The position numbers and the translations under genes are program-made. The notes under the pieces were generated by a model. It made no database searches. It was not told the DNA's origin and worked only from the letters and a program-made list of their open reading frames with translations. From Holosporales bacterium (GTDB lineage: Bacteria; Pseudomonadota; Alphaproteobacteria; Holosporales; Holosporaceae), in NCBI GenBank assembly GCA_947457385.1, contig CANGUX010000005.1, positions 1 to 48,826 of the forward strand: a DNA stretch of 48,826 bases, read 5' to 3'. This document shows, in pieces, positions 1-8,791 of this stretch. The first letter of the stretch is position 1. The number at the start of each line of letters is the position of its first letter.

Positions 1-537
1 AGAAATATGCTTTTAGCTATAAAAAAGCTTTTACTTACCTGGAAGAAAACCCAGGAAAACATCATAAAAACCCATAAATTATAAAAAATGTTTCAGCCAA
101 AAACTTTGATGATATTACGAGAGTGGCGCAACATAAAGCGCGGCTTGACAAAAAAATCAATTGCTACCAAGTCAAAAGAGCAATCAATAGAATCAAAGAA
201 CCCATATCATTGCAGGATACATCTATAGCTCCTATGGTTTTTAATGGTGCATATCGTGCCGAACTCTTTAATAGTTGGGTAGAACCCCCTGCTGATAAAG
301 GCACTAAAGCCAGAGCAAACTGTTGCAATGGATCATGCAGCGTTCCATAAATCTAATAAAACCCAATCATTATAGGATTTGCAGGATATAGAATAATATT
401 TTTCCATCTTATGCACCAGACCTAAACCCCCATAGAAACATTCTGGGCTACGATGAAACGATAGATTCGCAATAAAAAGATGCAATAAACTTTATGAAAC
501 CCTTTTCGAATGGTTGCAGTTCCCAAGTGCAACTTAA
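1..537 (+). pseudogene. IS630-family transposase relic A (5' end outside window)
   Basis: This is a decayed DDE transposase of the IS630 family. No single frame is open, but consecutive pieces in shifting frames follow the family order. They are FSYKKAFTYLEE at about 11-46, then APMVFNGAYRAELFNSWVE at about 228-287, then VAMDHAAFHKSNKT at about 323-364. After these come a PSYAPDLNP segment at about 401-428, IETFWATMKR-stop-IRNKKMQ at about 433-486, and LYETLFEWLQ ending at the TAA at 535-537. The N-terminal helix-turn-helix half lies before base 1. Multiple frameshifts and stops mean it cannot be functional. I saw no terminal inverted repeats or target duplication. Confidence 0.8.
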
Positions 538-943
538 CATAATATAAACTTCTTGCACCCTTTAAACATCTAATATGAAGTTTCTCTGAAAACTTTTTCC
601 GTTACACACCTGATTTCCTGAACAACACTGATATTCTGGATCCTTAGATAACCATTGTTAATGTAACCCGCAGAATCCTCTAGCACGTAGACCAAACTGC
701 GCACCAGAAAAACCTTTTTAGAATAGGCCAAAATCTATCCACATAGGGCCTGTCACGCATTAAATTGAAACACCCTAGCTTGGAATGTATTGATAAGATA
801 GATAATCCAGAAACCCCATATAAATACGATAAAGATATACCGAAGAAAAGAATAAAAGATCTTTTCAGGCCAAGCGTGGCTATAGCAAAAAATATAGTAA
901 ATTAAATTAAAAGAGCCGATAAATGAATCATTTAAAGAAAAAA
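538..943. other. Gap between two IS630 relics, no recognised gene
   Basis: About 400 AT-rich bases without a convincing gene. A minus-strand open frame at 753-1022 would encode an 89-residue hydrophobic peptide, but its start lies antisense to the N-terminal part of the next transposase relic and it matches nothing I recognise. The segment is probably eroded flanking or transposon DNA. Confidence 0.4.
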
Positions 944-1690
944 ATGAAAGCCAAAAAACGCCAGTATATCCTATAGATCTGGGTAAAAAAGCCATAGAAT
1001 GGATTCCATAAACACTAGTCACTCAAATATTCAACGCAAACAAAAAAACGCTGAATAGATGGAGTCTGAAATATACAAAAAAGTCATATTGGGTTTACAA
1101 AATTTGGGGGAAAAGTCTAAGCTAATCCAAGAAGAGTTCCAAATCTATATTGCCTAAAATTTTATAGCTACCCATATAGCTAGATTTTTTCATATATAGA
1201 GTCCAGCTGCTTTTTATGAGCTCAGAACATTGCGTTTTAGCTATAAAAAAGAGTGTTCCTATGTAAAACACTCCAATCAAAGGGAAATAAAACCTAGAAA
1301 TTTATAAAAAAGCCTTTTACAGTGTGATGAAAGCAGCATTAATATGGTTGAAGGTGGAGCAAAAAAAGTTAAAACCATCTAGCAAGAACTCATATCCTTG
1401 GGATACCTGAACCAAAAATCAATAGCCCTATGCTAATTAATGGAACTTATAATGCAAAAACTTTAAATCAATGGGTTGAATTTTTATTAAAAGAGATAAA
1501 CCTTGCACAATCTGGTGTGATGAATCATGCCAGATTTCAAGCCTCCCAAAAGATTAAAGAAGCGCTGCATCTGTTGATCAAGGTTTCTTACTGCCATCAT
1601 GATCTCCAGGCTTAAATCCCATAGAGCAATTTTAGGCCAATATACAACAATGGATTATGCAATACATGAAGCATTTTAGCGCTCATTTGA
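944..1690 (+). pseudogene. IS630-family transposase relic B (near full length, many lesions)
   Basis: A second decayed IS630-type transposase, readable almost end to end only by switching frames. It begins near an ATG at 944, with IDLGKKAIEWI at about 977-1009 and then FNANKKTLNRW, the first helix-turn-helix. Next come HIARFFHI-stop-SPAAFYELRTLRFSYKKE at about 1173-1253 and a corrupted centre. The catalytic remainder is PMLINGTYNAKTLNQWVEF at about 1427-1483, MNHARFQASQKIKEAL, and SPGLNPIEQF-stop-ANIQQWIMQY at about 1603-1670. It is diverged from relic A, so it is not a simple duplicate. The following 1691-1945 is very AT-rich with no gene seen. Confidence 0.75.
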
Positions 1691-1945
1691 CTCCATCATA
1701 TGTCAAATTAATTTATTATAATAAAAAAATGGGATCAATAGTAAAACAAAAAAACTTTTAAATTTTGATGATCCTATAATGGATAAAAAAATAAAAATGA
1801 AATGTATTAAATTTAATATCGCTTTATTTGGTGCTTTTTAATTCAATGTTTTAAAAATTAATTAAAAAAAATCTATTTAAAAAGTGCAAGAATAAAGCGA
1901 TGATAATGATTGGAATAAAGCTTAGATAGAATAATCATACTTCAT

Positions 1946-1996
1946 GGAAAAAACCAACTTCCCCTCTTTATTTAAAAAAACAAAGAAAAGAAGTTG
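1946..1996 (-). terminator. Rho-independent terminator after the outer-membrane protein gene
   Basis: An inverted repeat CAACTTC (1955-1961) / GAAGTTG (1990-1996) with inner pairing TCTTT/AAAGA lies just past the minus-strand stop at 2008. Read on the minus strand it is followed by a run of six T (complement of 1947-1953). On the plus strand a T-run follows at about 2003-2009, so it may work in both directions. Confidence 0.6.
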
Positions 1997-2007
1997 ATCT
2001 ATTTTTT

Positions 2008-3513
2008 TTATCTTCCTCTAGAAGATGCAAACGTATACTTAAGCCCTAAAAGCGCTGAAACATTTGTAAACTTTGATCCAAACGTAGAGAGCACTTCACC
2101 AGTCCAAGATAAGTTGCATTTCAAAGGAACCTCAATGCCCAACCCAATGGTCAAACATCCGATTGTTTTATTGTTTCTTTTTGAAGTTACATTTAACTTA
2201 GTCTTATTGGAATAAGCTAATGTTTCTGCATTTCCGTAATCAACGGGCAAGAAAGTAGCAGAGGTAGGAGTGTCCGCGCCCAATGCGTTTACTGGAATTT
2301 GAATATATTCCTTTATTTCCGGAGCCAAAGTTGTATCTTTGTCAGGAAAGCTGACAAAGCCAGCGGCTGGAGCTGTAGCTGGAATGGAACTGGCTAGAGC
2401 GCCTTTTTTAATGGTAAAAGTGCCTTCAGCATTGGCTGGGACAATTAGAGAACCATTGGTAGTATTTGGAACGAGTAAGTTTGGTGCTGTAGCAGAAAAC
2501 GTTGCATTATTAGTCACCAAACTTTCTGTAGGATAGGTTATAGTGTTATTGACAACAGGTGTTAGAACAGAATAAACTGCGCCTCCAGAAATAACTTGAT
2601 TAAATGTACTGGGTAAAGAATAGGCAGGATTATCACCCTTCAAAGAGTTAGCTGATAGCGTCACGGTAGGCCCGCTAACAACAGGGCAGACAAGAGCGGT
2701 CGTAAGAGGGGCCGCTGCTCCTCCCGTTACATCTACACCAGTCATCCCAGAGGGAATTAACACCTTGCCTTGAGCTACTGGAATCGTTATGGCGTTATCA
2801 GGGTAAGCTGTATTATCTGCTGAACTGATAATGCGTAATTTTGGTATCGTTACGGATTTTGCTTGCGCAGAGGCTATAATATTAGTGTATGCATAAGCAT
2901 CACCCGTTTTACGTTCTGACCTCAATGCAAAGGAAGGTCCAATTTTTAAATGAACAATCCATGGATTGGATGGATTGACAACAAAACCAGCATCAAACAA
3001 GAAAGAAAAAATGGCTTTATTCTCTACAGTGACCCGAGAGTACATTTTTACAATGTTTTTTTGCTTGAACGCGCTGACGAGATAATCTTGGTCAACCTTA
3101 TCGTTCTTCCCAGCAACAGTCCCGGCATTAAGATTCCAGGCATAAGGTTCAGAGATATTGGTTGTTTTTTTCGATTTTCCAGGTGTAAGAAACGCTCTCA
3201 TTTCAAAACCAAAGAACATCTTATCGCTAACACAGCCCATATACCCCAAACGTAAATCTCCAACAAACCCAAAACGATTTGCGCTATAGGTTTTCTTACT
3301 TGGCCCCTTCTTACTCATACGACCCAGATCAAACGATCCATTAATTGGAAGCGCTAATTTTCCAGATGCATTAGTGAGATTAATTTTGTCAAGCTTCCCA
3401 GGAGCCCAACTGTTCAGCATTTCTCCCTTATTGCAATTCCAATCCACACCAATACCAAATCCCCCATAGAATCCCAAGAGACTAGGTAAAATGCTTAATG
3501 AACTAATCGACAT
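2008..3513 (-). CDS. Predicted outer-membrane beta-barrel protein with large low-complexity insertion
   Basis: A 501-residue protein of unrecognised family. Residues 14-25 (GFYGGFGIGVDW), 78-92 and 180-198 alternate in the manner of barrel strands, as do 450-495. The chain nears its end with LKYTF, like an outer-membrane C-terminal strand, but continues six residues (ASSRGR). Residues about 215-430 are a Val/Ile/Pro/Thr/Ser-rich stretch with few charges, which looks like a very long extracellular loop or passenger. The start is supported by an AGGGGAT ribosome site eight bases upstream. The N-terminal hydrophobic segment is short and makes a weak signal peptide. It stands alone and is followed by a terminator. 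It may be a surface antigen or porin-like protein; function is inferred from architecture only. Confidence 0.6.
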   Translation of the reverse strand: MSISSLSILPSLLGFYGGFGIGVDWNCNKGEMLNSWAPGKLDKINLTNASGKLALPINGSFDLGRMSKKGPSKKTYSANRFGFVGDLRLGYMGCVSDKMFFGFEMRAFLTPGKSKKTTNISEPYAWNLNAGTVAGKNDKVDQDYLVSAFKQKNIVKMYSRVTVENKAIFSFLFDAGFVVNPSNPWIVHLKIGPSFALRSERKTGDAYAYTNIIASAQAKSVTIPKLRIISSADNTAYPDNAITIPVAQGKVLIPSGMTGVDVTGGAAAPLTTALVCPVVSGPTVTLSANSLKGDNPAYSLPSTFNQVISGGAVYSVLTPVVNNTITYPTESLVTNNATFSATAPNLLVPNTTNGSLIVPANAEGTFTIKKGALASSIPATAPAAGFVSFPDKDTTLAPEIKEYIQIPVNALGADTPTSATFLPVDYGNAETLAYSNKTKLNVTSKRNNKTIGCLTIGLGIEVPLKCNLSWTGEVLSTFGSKFTNVSALLGLKYTFASSRGR

Positions 3514-3834
3514 ATTAATATCCCCTACGTAATAATGACTTCTCCCTGTTTCTACGTGATTTAAGGAAAAAATGCAATAGGCATTTTGATGGAAAATTAA
3601 TTTTGATTGAAAAAAACTAGATTTTCTAGAGATCTCGACAGATTAAGTATGACTCTAGTACCCTGATAAGAGTGCTTTTTTAAGGCTTTAAAGATGTATT
3701 ATTTTTGTCCTGTTTTTTCATTTTTTCGAATAATTTTTTCTGAAGGGATCCGGGCAAAATCGGTCATCTTGCATCTGTTTTCGTCTTTAACTAGTCAAGG
3801 ACAAATCCCAAAGAAACATTTTTTATCTTGCATC

Positions 3835-5529
3835 ATGCGTGTTGCGTGTTTTTGCATGGTTTTGTGTTCGGGCATAGAGGCATCGAGAGATGCACCTGTT
3901 CATGCCATTTGGGGACGACCAATATGGGATTCTTTGACGCACGTACGTGTGCCTTTGACTTTGAAAATCAGAAAAGGGTGGAAATTGTATGGTCCTGCCC
4001 ATGAAACAGATACGTTAAAACGAGCCCCAGTAATGGCTTGGGAGCGTTCCAGCAACATTGCAACGTTTTCAGCAGATTGGCCAGAGGCAACATTCTGGAA
4101 AAATGATGAGCACGTTGCCCATGTGTACTATGAACAAGTTACGGTGATGCTGGATATGTTTTTGCTGAACCGTGGTTCTGGAACGGTGCGGATTGCGCTG
4201 GAGGCTTTGGCTTGCTCTACATTGTGTGTTCCCATCAAAATGGATTTAAGTCTCCCTCTTTCTATTCCCCTGGAAAATGCTTCTTCTTGGATGAAAATGG
4301 CCCTTTTTGCATTATTAGGAGGATTGATTTTAAACGGAATGCCCTGTGTTTTGCCTATTCTTGGATTAAAATTAAGAGGGATAAGCCAAAGTGCCCCCAG
4401 TCAGTTGCGTCGTGTTTGTCTTTTTACCTCATGTGGCATTTTAGTGGGGCTTTGGGTCTTAGCCAGTTTCATCGTTGCCATGAAATATTTTTGGCACAAA
4501 CAAATGGGGTGGGGGATGCAATTGCAAAATCCATACTTTTGTGCAGGCATGGCCTCTGTGATGGTGGCCAGCGCCTACAGCCTCTGGGGCGTCTTTCATC
4601 TGCCAGCTCCTCAGTGGGCGTCCCGCGTGCCTGGTGCTCTTAGAGGCATAGAAGCCAAATCTTTTGTGTCTGGGATTTTATCTGTTTTTTTAGCAACCCC
4701 TTGTTCTGCACCTTTATTGGGCCCTGCAGTAGGCTTTGCATTGACAGGTAGCTCTTTTGAGATTTTTGCGTTTTTTACCCTTATTGCGGTAGGGCTTGCC
4801 CTTCCTTACTTATTGGGAACCATCATCCCCATTGGGCGATTCCTTCCTAAACCTGGGGCATGGATGGGACGTTTAGAAATAGGATTAGGATGGTTGTTGT
4901 TTTTTTCTGCCGCTTGGCTGATTGGATTCCCCATGCGCCCTTTTCTTTCCCCAACGCTCCAAAAACTAGCTTGGGGTATTTTAGGTCTGTGGGCCTTGAT
5001 TCCTTGGCTGCGTTATTGGCCTTGGATCATGCAACGTTCTCGTTTGATGCTCTTTGGACTGTTTTATGGCGTTCCCATCAGTATGGCTGCTTGCTTGGTG
5101 TTTTTGCCCACCATAGGGACACAAGGAGAAGGCGTCTCTATGGTGGATGGCAATATTAAGTGGATTCGTTGGAGCCCTAAGCGTCTAGAAGAAACCCTCA
5201 AGGCAGGACGAACCGTTTTTGTGGATGTAACGGGAATGGGATGCCTCTTGTGCATGACCAACAAACGCGTTTTATGGACAAAAGCATTGCAAGAACAATT
5301 GAGCAAACCAGATGTGATATGCATGCGTGCAGATTATAGCAAAGCTTCGGATGAAATTACCCTTTTTCTAAGAAAATATGGTCGTGGGGGCATTCCATTT
5401 AATCTCCTCATCCATCAATCTTACCCCAAAGGCATTGTTCTTTCTGAAATTCTTTCTGAAGAAGAGGTGCTTAAAGCGCTAGAATTTATAAGACAAAAAG
5501 CTTTGACAAAGCAGAAAAAATCTTCTTAA
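3835..5529 (+). CDS. dsbD: DsbD/ScsB-type thiol:disulfide interchange protein
   Basis: An inner-membrane protein that carries reducing equivalents from cytoplasmic thioredoxin to periplasmic thiols. From this start it has 564 residues. A compact signal peptide (MRVACFCMVLCSGIEA) precedes a periplasmic N-terminal domain. The transmembrane domain has both cysteine motifs of the family, MPCVLPILGL and ATPCSAPLLGPAVGF. A C-terminal thioredoxin-like domain carries GCLLC at residues 469-473. An in-frame ATG at 3694 has a better ribosome site (AAGG) but would add 47 non-conserved residues before the signal peptide, so I prefer 3835. It is 37 bases upstream of xseB and may share its transcript. Partners could include the DsbA-family protein at 47522-48322. 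Confidence 0.85.
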   Translation: MRVACFCMVLCSGIEASRDAPVHAIWGRPIWDSLTHVRVPLTLKIRKGWKLYGPAHETDTLKRAPVMAWERSSNIATFSADWPEATFWKNDEHVAHVYYEQVTVMLDMFLLNRGSGTVRIALEALACSTLCVPIKMDLSLPLSIPLENASSWMKMALFALLGGLILNGMPCVLPILGLKLRGISQSAPSQLRRVCLFTSCGILVGLWVLASFIVAMKYFWHKQMGWGMQLQNPYFCAGMASVMVASAYSLWGVFHLPAPQWASRVPGALRGIEAKSFVSGILSVFLATPCSAPLLGPAVGFALTGSSFEIFAFFTLIAVGLALPYLLGTIIPIGRFLPKPGAWMGRLEIGLGWLLFFSAAWLIGFPMRPFLSPTLQKLAWGILGLWALIPWLRYWPWIMQRSRLMLFGLFYGVPISMAACLVFLPTIGTQGEGVSMVDGNIKWIRWSPKRLEETLKAGRTVFVDVTGMGCLLCMTNKRVLWTKALQEQLSKPDVICMRADYSKASDEITLFLRKYGRGGIPFNLLIHQSYPKGIVLSEILSEEEVLKALEFIRQKALTKQKKSS

Positions 5530-5566
5530 AATTGTTTTAATTGCAGACAATGAAGGAAAAGATGAT

Positions 5567-5764
5567 ATGGAAGAGCTAAAAGAAAAAAGCTTTGAAGAAG
5601 CTTTAAAAGAGCTGGAAGCGATTGTCAAGCAATTTGAAGAGGGGAAATTCACGCTAGATCAGGCTGTGGTGGCTTATGAACGTGGCATGCTTTTAAAGCA
5701 GCACTGCGCAGATAAATTACAGCATGCAAAAACCAAGATTGAAAAAGTGGTGACAGAAAAATAA
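5567..5764 (+). CDS. xseB: Exodeoxyribonuclease VII small subunit
   Basis: A 65-residue protein, normal for XseB, which binds the XseA catalytic subunit to form the single-strand-specific exonuclease VII. It has the family pattern: FEEALKELEAIVKQFEEG near residues 9-26, LDQAVVAYERGMLLKQHC, and a charged helical C-terminus. In many alphaproteobacteria xseB sits near isoprenoid genes such as ispA; here it follows the dsbD-like gene. A GGAAAAGATGAT stretch just upstream supplies the ribosome site. xseA is not in the window. Confidence 0.9.
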   Translation: MEELKEKSFEEALKELEAIVKQFEEGKFTLDQAVVAYERGMLLKQHCADKLQHAKTKIEKVVTEK

Positions 5765-6112
5765 GCCATTCATCTTAAAAGCCATTAGCAAAGTCACGGG
5801 GCCAGTCTGGCAAGTTTCTATTGAATTAAGACATACCAAAGAAATTTTCAGCTGAGCAGAGAAGGATTGTCAAATCCTTCTCCAGTCTTCAAAAGGGTTG
5901 TCCCAAAGCAGAGGGATACTCCCCCACTCTATGGTTTGCAAGGACGATTCATCCGTCCTTTATCTTATTGAAGTACCCTTAACCCCATGGGTTTTCTCTA
6001 CATGATGGTTTTGATGCTTCCCTATAAGTCCTGGACCTGCTGAAAACCCTTTTGCAAGCTATACCTTTCCTTTGCGCGGAATCACCAGGTTCTTGAAGCA
6101 TATAAACATGCC
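5765..6112. other. Gene-free gap with several hairpins
   Basis: No gene recognised in about 350 bases between the xseB and carbonic anhydrase stops. It holds a perfect 10-bp hairpin GAGAAGGATT/AATCCTTCTC with a 4-base loop (5859-5882), a 7-bp hairpin AAGGACG/CGTCCTT followed by TATCTTATT (5940-5969), and AACCC/GGGTT near 5980. The 5940 hairpin could terminate plus-strand transcription. A small RNA or eroded coding DNA are alternatives. I searched by eye for SRP RNA, tmRNA and RNase P signatures and saw none. Confidence 0.35.
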
Positions 6113-6742
6113 CTAGAGGGTATGGTCACAAGGGGAAGCATACGCATCAAGAGGATAATAGGCATTTTCTTGTGGATCTGCTGTAAAAATTTGGCCTGTT
6201 TTGATGTCAAAAAACCACTCGTGCAATGCAAGCTCTTTTGCATCCACTGCAGACTTAATCCATGGAAAGCTTAAACAATGCTGATAAGATTGCATCAATG
6301 CACGTTTGGCGTATTGCTCTAAATCTTGTATTCCATTTTGTTTAATCAACGAGACCCAATCTGAAATAAAGTCGTTTTCAGGAGGAGGGGTCTGTTCTAA
6401 GAGCGCCTGAATGCCTCCACATTGACTGTGCCCTAACAAAATAAGGTGCTTCACTTTTAAAACGCGTATCCCAAATTCTAAGGCAGCACTTGTACCGTGA
6501 TGGCTGCCATCATGTTCATAGGGCGGCACAATATTGGCAACATTGCGCACGACAAATAAATCTCCAGGATCACACTGCAAGATAAGCCCAGGATCAACCC
6601 GCGAATCACAGCATGCCACCACCATGATTTTAGGATGTTGTCCTTTTTCTGAAAGATGCTGCATGACGGATTGATCCCCACATGCATATTTTTTGCGAAA
6701 GTTATCATATCCTTTTAGGATTTTTTTTAAACTCGTTTCCAC
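6113..6742 (-). CDS. can: Beta-class carbonic anhydrase
   Basis: A 209-residue cytoplasmic zinc enzyme interconverting CO2 and bicarbonate. The zinc ligands of the beta class are visible: C44 in the CCDSR motif with D46/R48, and H105 and C108 in GHSQCGG. The length is typical. In beta enzymes the Asp-Arg pair of the first motif orients the zinc-bound water. It lies 81 bases downstream of the terminase gene on the same strand, but nothing suggests a shared function. The intergenic segment is very AT-rich. Confidence 0.92.
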   Translation of the reverse strand: METSLKKILKGYDNFRKKYACGDQSVMQHLSEKGQHPKIMVVACCDSRVDPGLILQCDPGDLFVVRNVANIVPPYEHDGSHHGTSAALEFGIRVLKVKHLILLGHSQCGGIQALLEQTPPPENDFISDWVSLIKQNGIQDLEQYAKRALMQSYQHCLSFPWIKSAVDAKELALHEWFFDIKTGQIFTADPQENAYYPLDAYASPCDHTL

Positions 6743-6823
6743 GGAAAGTATATTTTTTCAACAAATGTTGATTCATTATATCATAAAAAAAGAAGAATAT
6801 AAAAAACTGTTTTCCCTTGTTTT

Positions 6824-8080
6824 TTATAACATTGAAATTTTCAAACACGGGGAAGAAGTAAAAAAGAGCTCGGTCAACGCCCAAACCAAAGCATCTAAAC
6901 GGTCGGGTGAGGTGCGATGAGACGCGCTTAAGAGTTGTTCTTCTAACGCTGAAAAGCACTTTTGATGGATGATTCGACCTTGTTCATACAGAGCTGCAAT
7001 AGGCTCTGCACGCATCATTTTGCCTCGGGTGGCATAGACAGCACGATAGGGTACCATCGGGAAACGGGTATGCAAAAGATGTTCCACCAAATCTCCTCCG
7101 TTATTGACTTCAGCAATGATGCGATCTGCTTTAAAGTGGTGATAAGCCTCTACAGCGCGTTCTACCCATTCTATGGGGGAAAAAACGCCGCTTAGATCTT
7201 CTAAAATATAGCCCTTTCCTTGCTCATCACATCCTGCAACGATAATGCCCGTTTCGTTGCTTTTTTCTTTATGGGTGACAGCAGGATCAATGGCCACGAC
7301 AATGCGCTTTAAAGGCGGAATATCCTTTTGATGCTGCAACATCTTAAGATTCCATAAAGCATTTTGCCCATGTTCTAAGATCATGCCTTCGACTTCTTGC
7401 GCGCCTAGGCGTGTGCCAAGATAAGTTTTTTTCAATTCTTCCAGATAGCTATCAGGGAGATTATCTTGATTTTCAAAGCTATTCCCTCGGGTCACCACCA
7501 CATCAGAACGCTTTAATAAATGGGTTAAAAGAGGATGAGGTTTCGGTGTAGTGGTGACAATGACCCTTGGGAATGATCCTAAACGTAGGCACAGCATCAG
7601 CTGGTCCCACGTTTCTTGTGCATGGGAAAATTTAGCCAGCTCATCCACCCAAGCGGCATCAAATTGTGGTCCTCTTAGTTGCCGAGGGGATTCACCGCTA
7701 TAGGTCAATGCCATGGCACCGTTTGGCCAGATTAGCGTGCGTTTAGAGGGTTCATAGCGCACACCTTCTTGAGGATGAGAAATAGATAGAATGCCACTTT
7801 CCCCTTCAACCATGACACGACGCACATCATCCATATGGTGTCCTATCAAACAAATTCTGCGTGCGATCCCCCCGGTGGCCCATGTGCGAACCGTTTCTGC
7901 ACCTGTACGTGTTTTTCCAAAGCCACGACCGGCCAGGATCAACCAAATTTTCCAATCGCCCTCTGGTATTTTTTGGGAAGCTCTGGCCTTTGTGTCCCAA
8001 CAATATTGTTCTGTTTCTGCTTTGCGTGCTTTAAGTTCTTTTTGAAGTAACAGCAAAAGTCTTTCATGATATTTTGACAT
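6824..8080 (-). CDS. Terminase large subunit, gene-transfer-agent/phage type, solitary
   Basis: A 418-residue DNA-packaging motor protein that cuts concatemeric DNA and pumps it into capsids. Walker A LAGRGFGKT is at 49-57 and Walker B with catalytic Glu (AAWVDE) at 142-147. The C-terminal RNase H-like nuclease keeps its acidic residues: D265 (AIDPA), E324 (IIAEVN), and D393/D396 (PDRLDAL). The gene looks intact, close in length to the GTA terminase. No portal, capsid, protease or tail gene is beside it. Scattered GTA homologues are known in Rickettsiales-like alphaproteobacteria, and this fits that picture, although a phage remnant is the alternative. No clear ribosome site precedes the ATG. 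Confidence 0.85.
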   Translation of the reverse strand: MSKYHERLLLLLQKELKARKAETEQYCWDTKARASQKIPEGDWKIWLILAGRGFGKTRTGAETVRTWATGGIARRICLIGHHMDDVRRVMVEGESGILSISHPQEGVRYEPSKRTLIWPNGAMALTYSGESPRQLRGPQFDAAWVDELAKFSHAQETWDQLMLCLRLGSFPRVIVTTTPKPHPLLTHLLKRSDVVVTRGNSFENQDNLPDSYLEELKKTYLGTRLGAQEVEGMILEHGQNALWNLKMLQHQKDIPPLKRIVVAIDPAVTHKEKSNETGIIVAGCDEQGKGYILEDLSGVFSPIEWVERAVEAYHHFKADRIIAEVNNGGDLVEHLLHTRFPMVPYRAVYATRGKMMRAEPIAALYEQGRIIHQKCFSALEEQLLSASHRTSPDRLDALVWALTELFFTSSPCLKISML

Positions 8081-8224
8081 AATGTAAAAAATTCATTTTA
8101 TAATATAATTATATTGTTTTCTGACACTTGTTTTGCAATCATTCTTATTGTTCTGATTTAGAAAAAGAAAAGTGAAGATTTTTATCTATCTTTTCGCTAT
8201 GCTCTTAGGATAGGGCAAAACGTC

Positions 8225-8734
8225 GTGAAACAACCCATGTTAGCTTCAAAAATAAAAGTTGGACGGATTTTGGCTGCTCATGGCCTTCGAGGAGAAGTAA
8301 AGCTTCAAAGTTTTACGTCACAGACGCAAGATCTTTTTACCTTTCATCCCATTGTATTAGGAGACGTGCAGATTGCTGTTTTGCCTCCCTTTAAAAAAAC
8401 GAAACGTCCTGATGTTTTTATTGTGCCTCTTGGAAAGACTCGGGAAGAAGCCGAAGCCTTAGTGGGACAATGCTTGTGGGTGTGTCCTTCACAATTGCCC
8501 AAATTGGCAGCGGAGGAATTCTATTATGCCGAGCTATTGGATCGCCCAGTTTATGGGCATGAAGGCGATTTAGAAGGGCATGTTTTAAACGTTCATAATT
8601 TTGGTGCAGGAGACATTTTAGAAATTCAAGAGGTATCGTCTAAGGATACAATCTTAGTGGCCTTTCGCGCTCCTTTTGTGGCCCATGTGTTAGAGGATAG
8701 AATCCAATTAGGGCCCAGAATGCCTGAATGCTAA
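8225..8734 (+). CDS. rimM: 16S rRNA processing protein RimM
   Basis: A 169-residue ribosome maturation factor that helps assemble the 30S head and binds protein S19. The N-terminal RimM domain shows KVGRILAAHGLRGEVKL at about residues 10-26. The C-terminal PRC-barrel begins near EEFYYAELLD at about 98. The start is GTG with AGGG nine bases upstream; an ATG four codons later is possible. The usual neighbours rpsP, trmD and rplS are absent: it faces tolA convergently and diverges from the terminase gene. Confidence 0.92.
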   Translation: MKQPMLASKIKVGRILAAHGLRGEVKLQSFTSQTQDLFTFHPIVLGDVQIAVLPPFKKTKRPDVFIVPLGKTREEAEALVGQCLWVCPSQLPKLAAEEFYYAELLDRPVYGHEGDLEGHVLNVHNFGAGDILEIQEVSSKDTILVAFRAPFVAHVLEDRIQLGPRMPEC

Positions 8735-8791
8735 GGTTAAAGTGCGTCTCTTGAAGGAAACCATCTTCTGGGTTAAGCGCTTGATCGCAGT

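Noticed and set aside
753-1022. 89-codon minus-strand hydrophobic frame
   Set aside because: Its 5' part is antisense to the N-terminus of IS630 relic B, no ribosome site is obvious, and the sequence matches no family.
5765-6112. SRP RNA, tmRNA or RNase P RNA in a hairpin-rich gap
   Set aside because: None of the conserved landmarks (for example the GGAAGGAAGCAGCC-like SRP core or the GAGGAAAGTCC P-RNA start) is present on either strand.
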